Source of the DNA: Kitasatospora aureofaciens
GTDB taxonomy: Bacteria; Actinomycetota; Actinomycetes; Streptomycetales; Streptomycetaceae
Direction of reading: 5' to 3'
Assembly: GCF_019192735.1 (NCBI RefSeq)
Contig: NZ_JAHTKP010000034.1
Coordinates: forward strand, 17,486-81,485
Length of the DNA stretch: 64,000 bases
The notes under the pieces were generated by a model. It had not been told where the DNA came from. It was given only the letters and a program-made list of their open reading frames with translations, and searched no databases. Below, piece by piece: positions 8,341 to 16,943 of this stretch. The first letter of the stretch is position 1. Every line of letters starts with the position of its first letter. Made by a program: the position numbers and the translations under genes.

Positions 8341-8528
8341 GACGGTCTGTCGTCCCCACCTTCGTCGAGCCGGCGATCAACGGGCCGTACGCGCGAGGGT
8401 GCGCGGGCCGTCCGCCCACCGTAGCGCGCCCGGGCGGGTGGTCCGGCCGCCGCCGGCGATCATGCGGGCACCGGGGGCGCCCGTCTTCAGCACATGTTCC
8501 GACCACATGTTTCAACGAGCGCGCACAG

Positions 8529-8586
8529 CCCTGGTTCCGGAGCCGAAGCCGCAGAGCCAGCCCTGGCTCCGACCCCGGAACCAGGG
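8529..8586 (-). terminator. Nested hairpin downstream of MOSC gene
   Basis: CCCTGGTTCCGG (8529-8540) pairs perfectly with CCGGAACCAGGG (8575-8586), and the 34-base interior holds a second stem, GAGCCAG/CTGGCTC. It begins about 50 bases past the stop of the minus-strand MOSC gene. No T-tract follows, as is common for streptomycete terminators. Confidence 0.6.
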
Positions 8587-8633
8587 CGTTCAGGAACCAG
8601 ACCGTTCCGGAGCCGGGGCCGCACGCCGGGTGC

Positions 8634-9512
8634 TCACGCCCGCGCGTCGGCCGGCCAGTGCGCGCCGTCCTCCAGGACCTCGACCTCGTCGCCGAGCCGC
8701 AGCGCGCCGAGCACGTCGCCGGTCACACCGGCCGGGCGCTCGGGGATCAGGTTCTGGCCGAAGGCGGCCTTCTTCAGGAGCCGGTGGTGCCGGGCCAGGG
8801 TGCGCAGCGGCTCCGGGCCGCGCCGCTCGCCGCTCTCCTGGTCGGTGGTGGTGATGACGCACCGGCCGCAGGGCTTGACCGCCTTGAAGGTCAGGCCGCC
8901 GATCCGGATCCGGCGCCAGCCGTCCTCGGCCCACGGCTCGGCGCCGTCGACCACGACGTTGGGGCGGAAACGTTCCATCGGCAGCGGCTCGTGGCCGTCC
9001 GGGTGCTCGGCGGCGATCAGCTCGTTGAGCCGGTCCAGCGAGGCGGTGGTGGTGAGCAGCAGCGGGAACCCGTCGGCCATGGACACGGTGTCGCCGGGTG
9101 TGCCGTAGTCCGGGTCGACGGGCCGGGCGCGCGGATCGTCCAGATGCACCAGGCGATACTCGCCGAGGTGCTCGGAGATCCACTCGTGCGCGTCCTTGGG
9201 CGCCTCGGTGGCGCGGAAGCGGGTGCCCCAGACCTCGACCTCGGCGAGCGGGTCGCCGGCCGCGACGGCGGGGGCGGTGACCTCGATCCGGGAGCCGTCG
9301 GGGGCGGTGAGGGTGAGCGTGCCGTCGGGGCGCAGGCCGGTGCGGATCTGACCGAGGGCGGCGTTCTCGCGCTGGCTGACGAAGCGGCCGGTGGGGTCGG
9401 CGAGCATCCAGCGGCGGTCTCCGGCCAGGCCCCAGGGTTCGACCGGGGCACTGTCGGGGCTCAGGCGGTACATGGACTTGACGGGGTAGACGTGGAGTCC
9501 GGTGAGCTGCAT
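8634..9512 (-). CDS. MOSC domain-containing protein
   Basis: A 292-residue protein with an N-terminal MOSC beta-barrel (LTGLHVYPVKSMYRLS, residues 3-18) and a C-terminal MOSC domain. In the YcbX and mARC families these domains handle the molybdenum cofactor and reduce N-hydroxylated compounds. The conserved CGRCVITTTDQESGER segment near residue 210 includes the cysteine expected to ligate molybdenum, and FGQNLIPE follows. ATG 9512 is chosen because GGAGGA lies just upstream and the homologous region begins there; the frame stays open for 24 more codons. No electron-transfer partner gene is adjacent. Confidence 0.88.
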   Translation of the reverse strand: MQLTGLHVYPVKSMYRLSPDSAPVEPWGLAGDRRWMLADPTGRFVSQRENAALGQIRTGLRPDGTLTLTAPDGSRIEVTAPAVAAGDPLAEVEVWGTRFRATEAPKDAHEWISEHLGEYRLVHLDDPRARPVDPDYGTPGDTVSMADGFPLLLTTTASLDRLNELIAAEHPDGHEPLPMERFRPNVVVDGAEPWAEDGWRRIRIGGLTFKAVKPCGRCVITTTDQESGERRGPEPLRTLARHHRLLKKAAFGQNLIPERPAGVTGDVLGALRLGDEVEVLEDGAHWPADARA

Positions 9513-9606
9513 TCCTCCATCCTGCCAGCCGCGATCGCACGGACCCGACGCCCCCTTACGCGTGCACCCCGTACGCGCACGCACCCCAAACGAACCCCCG
9601 AACGCG

Positions 9607-9652
9607 CACGGACCGCCCGGGACGCCGTGGGGGGCGTTCCGGGCGGTCCGTG
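9607..9652 (-). terminator. Strong hairpin downstream of DUF6643 gene
   Basis: CACGGACCGCCCGG (9607-9620) pairs with its complement at 9639-9652. The stem continues through a G-T pair into ACGCC/GGCGT, leaving a short G-rich loop. It lies about 100 bases past the stop of the minus-strand gene ending at 9755. Confidence 0.65.
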
Positions 9653-9754
9653 GATGACCCGTTTCTCCGTTCGCCCGGCGCGCGGCGCGCGCCGGGTGGT
9701 GCTCAGGTGGTGCGGGTGCGGGCCGGGTGGGGTCGGCCCTGGGGTGTCAGCGGC

Positions 9755-10567
9755 TCAGTAGCCCTGGCCCTGCGGCTGGTAGCCCCCGGGCTGCCCGGCG
9801 AATCCGCCGTGGCCGGGCTCGCCGTACGGGCCCGGGCGCTGCGGCTGCATCGGGCGGACCGGCGCGACCGGCGCCATGGCCGGGCGCAGCTGGCCGCCCC
9901 CGAAGGACTGGTCGCCGCCCTGCCCCTGGAAGCCGGGGCCGCCCTGCGCCGGGCCGCTGAAGGACTGCTGGCCGCCGAAGCTCTGCGGACCGCCGTGCTG
10001 CTGGCCGCCAGGCTGGCCGGGGCCGAACGCGCCCGGGCCGCCGATCGGCTGCGCGCCGAAGGACTGCTGGCCGCCCTGGCCGCCGACGAAGGTGTTCTGG
10101 CCGCCGAAGCTCTGGCCGCCGGTCGGCTGGTAACCGCCGCTCGCCGTCTGGGCGAAGGCCGGCGCCGGCGGCTGGGGCCGCTGGTACGGCTGCGGGCCGC
10201 CGTAGCCGGGGACGGGCGGCTGCGGCGCGGAGGCGTACGCCGGCGCGGGCTGGGCCGGGATGTACGCCGTGGCGGGGCCGGCGGAGGGGCTGCTGCTCGG
10301 GCCGGGGCCCAGCGCGAGGCGGGCCGGCGGCAGCGCGGGGAGGTTGCTGCCGGCGCTCTCGTAGCCGGTGGCGTACCGGTTCTCGTAGGACGGGCCGAGG
10401 CCTGATCCGTACCCGGACGACAGGGCCGGCGGCAGGGCGGCCGGCACATTGATGGGGGCGATCTGCGGGACACCGCGTTCGGCGACAAGGCTGTCGTAAA
10501 TCGGCGTGCCGGAGGAGAAGGACGGAGAGGGGTAGCCGACTCCGTCGTAGGAGCGGGGCGAGGTCAT
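9755..10567 (-). CDS. DUF6643 family Gly/Gln/Pro-rich protein
   Basis: A 270-residue protein recognised by its N-terminal block, TPIYDSLVAERGVPQIAPIN, characteristic of the streptomycete DUF6643 family. The rest is low complexity: Pro/Ala-rich spacers, then repeats such as GGQQSFGGQ and GGPQSFGGQQSF, ending in QPQGQGY. No signal peptide or membrane segment is visible, so it is probably a disordered cytoplasmic protein. Start is ATG 10567 (MTSPRSYDG). Function unknown. It is monocistronic, with a strong hairpin downstream. Confidence 0.8.
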   Translation of the reverse strand: MTSPRSYDGVGYPSPSFSSGTPIYDSLVAERGVPQIAPINVPAALPPALSSGYGSGLGPSYENRYATGYESAGSNLPALPPARLALGPGPSSSPSAGPATAYIPAQPAPAYASAPQPPVPGYGGPQPYQRPQPPAPAFAQTASGGYQPTGGQSFGGQNTFVGGQGGQQSFGAQPIGGPGAFGPGQPGGQQHGGPQSFGGQQSFSGPAQGGPGFQGQGGDQSFGGGQLRPAMAPVAPVRPMQPQRPGPYGEPGHGGFAGQPGGYQPQGQGY

Positions 10568-10921
10568 GGGGCATACGGTAAGCCCACAATGCGCCTGCTG
10601 AGGAGAGCGGGAGGGGGAGCAGTTCGAGTGTTTACACAGTCTTCGCTCGCACAAAGGTTTCGAAAGTAGGAAGAACGGACATACCGGCATTCAGTTCCGG
10701 ACAACCTCGACGCGCCGTCAGTGATCGAACAGCGCCCGGACGGCGGACCGGCGAACCCTTGGGGTGACCGGGCGGTGCCGGGGTCTGGGTCCGGGGGAGA
10801 AACTTTTACGGATGGGGCGTGCGCGGGCGCGTTCGAGCCCCCGCCGACGGTGCGGCGGGGGCTCGTGAATGTTTCGGGGATAAAGACCCCGTCAGTGCCT
10901 CTGGCGCCTGGTCAGCACCGG
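10568..10921. other. Intergenic region between DUF6643 gene and mscL
   Basis: The 354 bases hold the DUF6643 promoter region, which is AT-rich around 10615-10700 (TTCGAGTGTTTACACAG), and on the right side the mscL terminator at 10834-10865. No coding frame with family resemblance or a good ribosome-binding site was seen. Confidence 0.6.
10834..10865 (-). terminator. Terminator hairpin downstream of mscL
   Basis: CGAGCCCCCGCCG pairs with its exact complement across a six-base ACGGTG loop, a 13-bp perfect stem. It begins about 55 bases beyond the mscL stop on the minus strand. There is no T-run. Confidence 0.75.
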
Positions 10922-11371
10922 TCAGTGCGACTGCAGCGCCTGGGCCTGCGCCGGCAGGCCGGGGCGGGCGCCGACCTCCGAGGTGCAGAACGAGCAGCGG
11001 GTCGCCGCGGCCGGGATCGAGCTCAGGCACTCCGGGCAGTCCACCTTGGGCGCCGGCACGGGCTTGGCCGACTCGAAGCGGGTCTGGAGCTTGCCGACCG
11101 GTACTACCACGGCGAAGTAGATGACCGCGGCGACCAGGAGGAAGCTGATCAGCGCGTTGACGAAGACGCCGTACGGGAACCGGGTGCCGGCCACGTCGAA
11201 GGTCTTCTGGGTGAAGTCGCCGACGGCGCCGGTCGCGACCCCGATGAGCGGCGTGAGGAAGGCGGTCACGAACCCGGTGACGACGGCGGTGAAGGCCGCG
11301 CCGATCACGATGCCGACCGCGAGGTCCACCACGTTTCCGCGCAGCAGGAAGCTGCGGAATCCCTTGAACAC
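10922..11371 (-). CDS. mscL: Large-conductance mechanosensitive channel MscL with C-terminal zinc-ribbon-like tail
   Basis: A 149-residue membrane channel that opens under membrane tension to release solutes in osmotic downshock. FKGFRSFLLRGNVVDLAVG is the N-terminal amphipathic helix and start of TM1; TM2 is VFVNALISFLLVAAVIYFAV. The C-terminus carries two Cys pairs, CPEC and CSFC, spaced like a zinc ribbon, an addition absent from E. coli MscL but seen in actinobacterial members. GTG 11371 is chosen because GGAG lies six bases upstream and the family's N-terminus begins there, although the frame stays open for another 35 codons. Confidence 0.92.
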   Translation of the reverse strand: MFKGFRSFLLRGNVVDLAVGIVIGAAFTAVVTGFVTAFLTPLIGVATGAVGDFTQKTFDVAGTRFPYGVFVNALISFLLVAAVIYFAVVVPVGKLQTRFESAKPVPAPKVDCPECLSSIPAAATRCSFCTSEVGARPGLPAQAQALQSH

Positions 11372-11580
11372 CGGGTACTCCAAATCCGTACGGGGGAGGG
11401 GGAGGTGGGGCCGCATGGCGGCGCCCCGGCCGGACATCCTGCCGACCGGCCCGGGCCGAGGTCCAACCGCGTTCACCCGATCCGCCTAACCGGCCGCGGA
11501 CCGCACGGTCGGCGGGCAGGCGATGCGCGGGCGCTCCGCGTACGGGTCGATCCCGGCCGCCTCGTGGCCACCGCCTCCGC

Positions 11581-12717
11581 TCAGGCCGGGCGCAGGCGCA
11601 GCGAGCGTTCGTAGAACTCGACCGTCTGCGCCGACACTTGATGCAGCGTGAACGAGGTGAGGAAGCGCGCCCGCGCCGCCTGTGCCCGCGCGCCGGCCGC
11701 CGACCGGTCCGCCAGCGTGTCGGCGATCGCCGCCGCCAGCTCGGCCGGCCGCTCCGGCGGCACCAGCCGGGCGTAGTCCTCCGAACCGACCGTCTCGCGC
11801 AGCCCCGGCAGGTCCGTGCAGACCAGCGGCACGCCCACGCCCATCGCCTCGATCGCCGCGCCGCCCTGGCCGTCCCGACGGGCCGGCACCGCGACCGCGT
11901 CGGCGGCGGCCATCAGGTCGGCCACGTCGTCGCGCGGCCCGAGGAAGCGCACGTTCCCGGCCACCCCGGCGAGCGCGTGCAGCCGCGCCGTCTCGGGGCC
12001 CTCGCCGCCCGCGAGCAGCAGGACGGCCTCGGGCTCCGCGCGCCGCACCGCGGGCCAGGCGTCGAGCAGCACGTCCAGGCCCTTCCGGTACTGCTGGCAC
12101 GCGGCGACCAGCACCACCGGCACGTCCCCGGGCAGCTCCAGCGCGCCGCGGACCTCGGCCCGCCGCTCCGGGGTCGCGGTGCCGAGCAGCTCCGGGTCGC
12201 GCCCGCGGGGCACCACGTCGATCCGCTGCCGGGGTACCCGCAGCCGTTTCGCCGTCGTGGCGGCGACGTACCGGGTGAGCGCGTGGAAGCGGCGGGTGCC
12301 GCGCGCGGTTGCCGCGTCGAGGGCCTGCGCCGGGCGGAGCCCGCCCGGTCGGTCCGGCCCCGACGGCGGGTCGACCAGGCTGGACACCACCGGCGTGCGG
12401 GCGGCGAACGCGGCGGCCTGGGCGAGCAGGTCGGAGCGGTGCGCCCCGGCGTGGCGCGTGGTGTGGACGAGGTCGGGCCGCCGTTCGCGGATCAGCCGGT
12501 GCAGCGCAGCGGCCGTACCGGCCCGGCCGGGGCGGCCGACGGCGAACACGGCGGCGCCCGCCTCGGTGAGCTCGGGCTGGCAGCCGTCGGGCGCGTCGTG
12601 GAGGTACGCGACGTCCAAGGTGACGCCGGCGCGCACCAGTTGGGGCGTCATCGCGACCAGCGCGCGCCCGGCCGCGCCGAGCCGGCTCGCGCTGTCGATC
12701 ACCTGAAGCACATGCAC
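11581..12717 (-). CDS. Glycosyltransferase family 4 protein
   Basis: A 378-residue GT-B retaining glycosyltransferase. The N-terminal domain begins VHVLQVIDSASRLGAAGRAL (substrate loop). The C-terminal Rossmann domain has AACQQYRKGLDVLLDAWP, LLLAGGEGPE and PARRDGQGGAAIEAMGVGVP, the last being the donor nucleotide-sugar motif region. Start is GTG 12717, preceded by a GGGGGTGG ribosome-binding sequence. Acceptor and sugar are unknown. It is head-to-head with another GT4 gene (13010) across 292 bp, suggesting a shared promoter region and a common product, perhaps a glycolipid or cell-surface glycan. Confidence 0.85.
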   Translation of the reverse strand: MHVLQVIDSASRLGAAGRALVAMTPQLVRAGVTLDVAYLHDAPDGCQPELTEAGAAVFAVGRPGRAGTAAALHRLIRERRPDLVHTTRHAGAHRSDLLAQAAAFAARTPVVSSLVDPPSGPDRPGGLRPAQALDAATARGTRRFHALTRYVAATTAKRLRVPRQRIDVVPRGRDPELLGTATPERRAEVRGALELPGDVPVVLVAACQQYRKGLDVLLDAWPAVRRAEPEAVLLLAGGEGPETARLHALAGVAGNVRFLGPRDDVADLMAAADAVAVPARRDGQGGAAIEAMGVGVPLVCTDLPGLRETVGSEDYARLVPPERPAELAAAIADTLADRSAAGARAQAARARFLTSFTLHQVSAQTVEFYERSLRLRPA

Positions 12718-13009
12718 AGGCCACCCCCGCCCCTCACCGGGTGCGTCCGTTCTCCCGTGCCGGACGCGCCCTGACTGCCGATCAGCATCGCAGGTGCTCC
12801 GGCGGACCCGCCAGCGATTACGCGTGTGGGGAACGCCGCAGGGGCGGCCGGGTGGGCGCGCGGGGCGAACCGGGGCGCACGGCGGTCGCAACCGGCGCAC
12901 GACCGCGCCCGACCGGCGCACGCGAGGGGTATCCGCGCGGGCGCACGGACCACCAACGGGTTGTGCGAAGGGGCTGTACAGCGCGTGACGCTGTGCCAAG
13001 GTCGTTGCC

Positions 13010-14335
13010 ATGCCCGACGATACCTGCGATACGTCGGCCGACCCGGCCGAAACCCGTCCCCGCATCCTGCATCTGATCAGCGATTCCCGCCGCAGTGGCG
13101 CCCAGAACTTCGCCCGGGACCTGCACCACGAGATGCGCCGTCGAGGCCAGTCCTCCGCCCTGATGGCCCTCGCGCCGAACCCCGCCTCCCGCTCCGGGAC
13201 CAGGTCCTCCCCGCGCCCCGGCCCCCGCTCGGACGACCGCGCGACAGACGAGCCCGCGATAGACAGGCCCGCGATGGACGACCGCGCGATACCGGAGACG
13301 CCCGGCGCGCAACCGCAGGTGCCCGCCCCGCCCCCGGCGCCCGCCGGAACCATGAAGCTCGAAACCCCCGAAGCGCCTGACGCCCCCGGCGCCCGCACCG
13401 CCACCGTGCTCGGCCCTCGCCGCCTGCACCCGGCCACCCTGCTGGCCCTGCGCTCCGCCGCCCGCGCCGCCGACGTCGTCCTCGCCCACGGCTCGGACAC
13501 CCTCGCCGCCTGCGCTCTCGCCCTGGCCGGCACCCGCATCCCGTTCGTCTACGTCTCCGTCGGCCACCCCCGCTACTGGACCGGGACGGCGCTGCGCCGG
13601 TTCCGCGGCGGCGCCCTCCTCCACCGGGCCGCCGCCGTCACCACCCTCACCGACGAGGCCCGTGCGGTCCTGGAGGAGCACTTCCGGCTGCCCGGCGGCA
13701 AGGTCAGGGTCATCCCCAATTCCCGTGCTGCCGAGAGCTATCCGCCCGCCGAAGGCCGCGACGAGCGGCGCGCCGCCCGGCACGCGCTCGGCCTGCCTGC
13801 GGACGTCCTGCTGGTCGCCTGGATCGGCGCGATCGCTCCCGAGAAGCGGCTCGACCTGGCCCTCGACGTCCTCGACCGGCTCCCCGACGTCCGCCTCGCC
13901 GTCGCCGGCGACGGCCCGCTGCGCGAGGTCCTGGCCCGCCACCCGGCCGCCGCCCGGGCCCACTTCCTCGGCGCCCTGCCGGACCCGGTCCCGCTGTACC
14001 GGGCCGCCGACGCGGTGCTGCTCACCAGCGACAGCGAGGGCGTGCCCGGCGCGCTCATCGAGGCGGCGCTGGCCGGGGTGCCCGCGGTGGCCACCGACGT
14101 CGGCTGGGTGCGCGAGGTGGTCCGGGACGGCGCCACCGGCGCGCTGGTCGCCCCTGGGGACCCGCTGGCGCTCGCCGAGGCGCTGGCCAAGGTGCTGGCC
14201 TGCAACCGTGCTGGCCTGGGCGCAGCCGCCCGGGCGCACGCGCTGGCGCACTTCGAGCTCGGCGCGGTCGTGGACGCCTGGCAGCGGCTGGTCGCCGACG
14301 TGTGGGCCGAGAGCCGGGCGGCGCTGCAGACCTGA
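13010..14335 (+). CDS. Glycosyltransferase family 4 protein with low-complexity insertion
   Basis: A 441-residue GT4 glycosyltransferase. The N-terminal domain begins RILHLISDSRRSGAQNFARD. A Pro/Ala/Asp-rich stretch of about 70 residues (roughly 58-125) then interrupts it before VLGPRRLHPATLLALRSAAR resumes the fold. The C-terminal donor domain shows AWIGAIAPEKRLDLALDVLD, LAVAGDGPL and TSDSEGVPGALIEAALAGVP, with the usual acidic donor-binding region. Glycans made are unknown. It forms a divergent pair with the GT4 gene at 11581-12717. The insertion looks disordered and is not repeated elsewhere in the window. Confidence 0.85.
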   Translation: MPDDTCDTSADPAETRPRILHLISDSRRSGAQNFARDLHHEMRRRGQSSALMALAPNPASRSGTRSSPRPGPRSDDRATDEPAIDRPAMDDRAIPETPGAQPQVPAPPPAPAGTMKLETPEAPDAPGARTATVLGPRRLHPATLLALRSAARAADVVLAHGSDTLAACALALAGTRIPFVYVSVGHPRYWTGTALRRFRGGALLHRAAAVTTLTDEARAVLEEHFRLPGGKVRVIPNSRAAESYPPAEGRDERRAARHALGLPADVLLVAWIGAIAPEKRLDLALDVLDRLPDVRLAVAGDGPLREVLARHPAAARAHFLGALPDPVPLYRAADAVLLTSDSEGVPGALIEAALAGVPAVATDVGWVREVVRDGATGALVAPGDPLALAEALAKVLACNRAGLGAAARAHALAHFELGAVVDAWQRLVADVWAESRAALQT

Positions 14336-14460
14336 GGACGTGCAGCCCGGAGGACGTGAGAGCCTGAGACAGGCCACAGGCTACTCCGAACGGGCGAATC
14401 CGCCCCCACCCGCCCCGCGCAACTCGCCGGTAACGAACCGTCACCGCCACACTGCCCGGT

Positions 14461-15159
14461 GTGAAACCTGCGAAGTCTGTGAAGCCTGTGTCGAAGGCGC
14501 TGCTGAGGTCCACCGTCCTGCTCGCGGTCGCCGCCGGGATCGCCGCGTCGCCCGTCCAGGCCGGCGCGGCCACCCACCGACAGCCCGCCGAGGGCGTCCA
14601 GTACGTGAAGCTCGACCACCCGCAGCCGGTGCGCGAGGCGGCCCGTACCGAGGCGGTCGAGTTCTTCTGGTACGACTGCGGCCACTCGCAGCAGCTGGAG
14701 CAGCCGCTCCAGGCCTGGGCCGAGAAGCACCGCGCGGACGTCGCCCTCCGGCGCGTCCCCGCGATCTGGCCGGGCAGCCCCGAGGAGGGCGTGCAGCGCG
14801 GCCACGCGCGCCTGTACTACACGCTGGAGCGCCTGGGCCTGGTCGAGCGGCTGCAGACGAGTGCGTTCCGCTCGGTGCACAACGACAAGGCCGACCTCAC
14901 CACCGAGGCCACCGCCACCGAGTGGGCGGTGCGCCACGGCGTCGACGCGCAGCAGTTCGGTCAGGCGTACCGCTCCGACGCCGTGCGGCAGTCGGTCGAC
15001 GACGCGGCCGCCCAGTTCGTCCGCTACGGCGTCAACGAGCTGCCCACGGTGGTCGTCCAGGGCGAGTACCGCACCTCGCCGACCAAGGCGGGCGGCGTCG
15101 ACGCGATGCCCGAGGTGCTGGACTACCTGGTCCAGCAGGAGCAGCTGCGCAAGCGCTGA
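14461..15159 (+). CDS. DsbA-family thioredoxin-fold protein, exported, CxxS active site
   Basis: A 232-residue protein with a signal peptide (basic MKPAKSVKPVSK, hydrophobic core, likely cut after about residue 36). The mature part is DsbA-like: VEFFWYDCGHSQQLEQPL holds the active-site motif, VNELPTVVVQGEYRT is the cis-proline loop (P195), and the helical insertion lies between. Classical DsbA has CPHC; here it is C73-G-H-S76, so the buried second cysteine is replaced by serine. That removes dithiol oxidase chemistry and leaves a monothiol suited to mixed-disulfide or glutathione/mycothiol-type reactions. The start is GTG 14461. It stands alone without a DsbB/VKOR gene. Confidence 0.82.
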   Translation: MKPAKSVKPVSKALLRSTVLLAVAAGIAASPVQAGAATHRQPAEGVQYVKLDHPQPVREAARTEAVEFFWYDCGHSQQLEQPLQAWAEKHRADVALRRVPAIWPGSPEEGVQRGHARLYYTLERLGLVERLQTSAFRSVHNDKADLTTEATATEWAVRHGVDAQQFGQAYRSDAVRQSVDDAAAQFVRYGVNELPTVVVQGEYRTSPTKAGGVDAMPEVLDYLVQQEQLRKR

Positions 15160-15257
15160 TACCCCTGCTCCGCCGGGCCGGTGACGCGGGCTCAGTCGTC
15201 AGGAAGCAGCCGAGGAAACCGCCAACCTAACGGTTCTGATGCTGTTTAATGGTTAGC

Positions 15258-16133
15258 ATGAGCGAGCTGACGATCCCGCACGTCCACCACCGCCACGTCG
15301 ATCTCGACGGCCTGCGCGTGTTCTACCGCGAAACCGGCCCGGCCGACGCCCCCGTCCTCCTGCTGCTGCACGGCTTCCCGTCCGCGTCGCACCAGTACGC
15401 CCGACTCCTCGACGCGCTCGGTACCCGCTACCGCCTGATAGCGCCCGACTATCCCGGCTTCGGCCACAGCGACAGCCCCGCGCCGGACGCCTTCCGCTAC
15501 CGCTTCGACACCCTCGCCGACGTCGTCGAACGCTTCTGCCTCGCGCTCGGCCTCGACCGGTTCGCGCTGTACGTCTTCGACTTCGGCGCCCCCGTCGGCC
15601 TGCGCCTGGCCACCCGCCGGCCCGAGTGGATCACCGGCCTGGTGGTCCAGAACGGCAACGCCTACGACGAGGGACTCTCCGACCAGGCACGGGAGTTCAT
15701 CGCCAACCGGCACGGCGTCGAGGGCGCCGCCGAACGGGCCCGCGCGATCCTCACCCTGGAGATCACCCGCAGCCAGTACGAGGGCGGCACCGGCGACCCG
15801 ACCCTCGTCGCCCCCGACGGCTGGACGCTCGACCAGCACTTCCTCGACCTGCCGGGCCGCAAGGACATCCAGGTCGAACTCGCCCTCGACTACCACTCCA
15901 ACGTCGAGCTCTACCCCGTCTGGCAGGAGTGGCTGCGCACCAACCGCCCGCCCACACTGATCGTTTGGGGACGGAACGACCCGTTCTTCACCGAGGCCGG
16001 AGCCCGTGCCTACCTGCGTGACCTGCCCGACGCCGAACTGCACGTCCTCGACACCGGGCACTTCGCGCTGGAGGAGAAGCTGCCCGAAATCGCCCCGCTG
16101 ATCGACGACTTCCTCGCACGTACGCAGAAGTGA
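15258..16133 (+). CDS. Alpha/beta hydrolase, haloalkane dehalogenase/epoxide hydrolase type
   Basis: A 291-residue alpha/beta hydrolase. LLLLHGFPSASHQY is the oxyanion-hole loop. The nucleophile elbow reads YVFDFGAPVGLRLA, placing an Asp rather than a Ser as nucleophile, as in haloalkane dehalogenases and epoxide hydrolases. VWGRNDPFF supplies the acid region and DTGHFALEE the catalytic His. Substrate unknown. ATG 15258 follows a TTTAAT box by seven bases; ATG 15249 is also in frame. The preceding stretch contains CTAAC and GTTAG half-sites about 20 bases apart, a possible operator. Confidence 0.85.
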   Translation: MSELTIPHVHHRHVDLDGLRVFYRETGPADAPVLLLLHGFPSASHQYARLLDALGTRYRLIAPDYPGFGHSDSPAPDAFRYRFDTLADVVERFCLALGLDRFALYVFDFGAPVGLRLATRRPEWITGLVVQNGNAYDEGLSDQAREFIANRHGVEGAAERARAILTLEITRSQYEGGTGDPTLVAPDGWTLDQHFLDLPGRKDIQVELALDYHSNVELYPVWQEWLRTNRPPTLIVWGRNDPFFTEAGARAYLRDLPDAELHVLDTGHFALEEKLPEIAPLIDDFLARTQK

Positions 16134-16151
16134 CGTACGCAGCAGGCGGGT

Positions 16152-16898
16152 TCAGTCCCGGCGCAGCAGGTACGTGACGAACCCGAGCGTGCCCCGGTGC
16201 CCGTGCAGCCACTCGGTGCGGTGCCGGTCGGCGGCCTCGCGGACGGCCGCCGCGTCCGGGTCCTCCGGGTGGTCAAGCGCCCACTCGGCGAGCGTGCCGG
16301 TCCAGGAGAACTCGTAGGCGTCCCACTCCTGTTGACTGCTGATGTGGCCGTCCACCGGCGTCCAGCCGTCCCGGACGAGCCGGCCCGTGGTGGTCGCCAG
16401 ATCCGCGTAGTCGTCCCGGGCCGCGCCCAGCGCCTCCAGCGCGGCCCGGGACGGCTCGCGCTCCCAGAAGCTCTCGCCGATCAACACCCGGGCGCCCGGC
16501 GCCAGTTGCTCGCGGACCGCCGCCAGGGCCGGTCGCAGGCCACCGAACGCGTGCGTCGCGTCGACGATCAGCACCAGGTCGAACGGCTCGGCCGCGGCGA
16601 ACTCTCGGACGTCGGCGTGGTGCAGGCCGATCCGGCGCACCACGCCCACCGCGGTGGCCGTCTCCCGGGCCCGGGTCAGCGCCTGCGCGTCCAGGTCCAC
16701 CCCGACCGCCCGCCAGCGCGGGCGCGCGGCCAGCGCCCGGACCAGCCAGGCGCCCTCGCCGCAGCCGAGATCCAGCGCCCGGCCGACCTCGGTGTGGGCG
16801 GTGGCGCGCTCCAGCAGACGGGCCACCGACTCGTCCGCGAGCGGCGCCGCGATCGGATGGCGGGCATGGGCGAGACGGGAGAGCCGTTGACGGTCCAT
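16152..16898 (-). CDS. Class I SAM-dependent methyltransferase
   Basis: A 248-residue methyltransferase. ALDLGCGEGAWLVRALA (about 41-57) is motif I binding S-adenosylmethionine, VGVDLDAQAL is motif II with the acidic ribose ligand, and VLIVDATHAF and LAPGARVLIGE fit the later strands. The C-terminal half (WDAYEFSWTGTLAEWALDHP) may form the acceptor site; the acceptor is not identifiable. It is convergent with the hydrolase at 15258, 18 bases apart, and 45 bases downstream of the HpnB-like gene on the same strand, so it may be the second gene of that operon. Confidence 0.85.
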   Translation of the reverse strand: MDRQRLSRLAHARHPIAAPLADESVARLLERATAHTEVGRALDLGCGEGAWLVRALAARPRWRAVGVDLDAQALTRARETATAVGVVRRIGLHHADVREFAAAEPFDLVLIVDATHAFGGLRPALAAVREQLAPGARVLIGESFWEREPSRAALEALGAARDDYADLATTTGRLVRDGWTPVDGHISSQQEWDAYEFSWTGTLAEWALDHPEDPDAAAVREAADRHRTEWLHGHRGTLGFVTYLLRRD

Positions 16899-16943
16899 CC
16901 GAGCAGTATGGAGTCCGACCGGCCGCTCGCGCTCGGGAACGCC

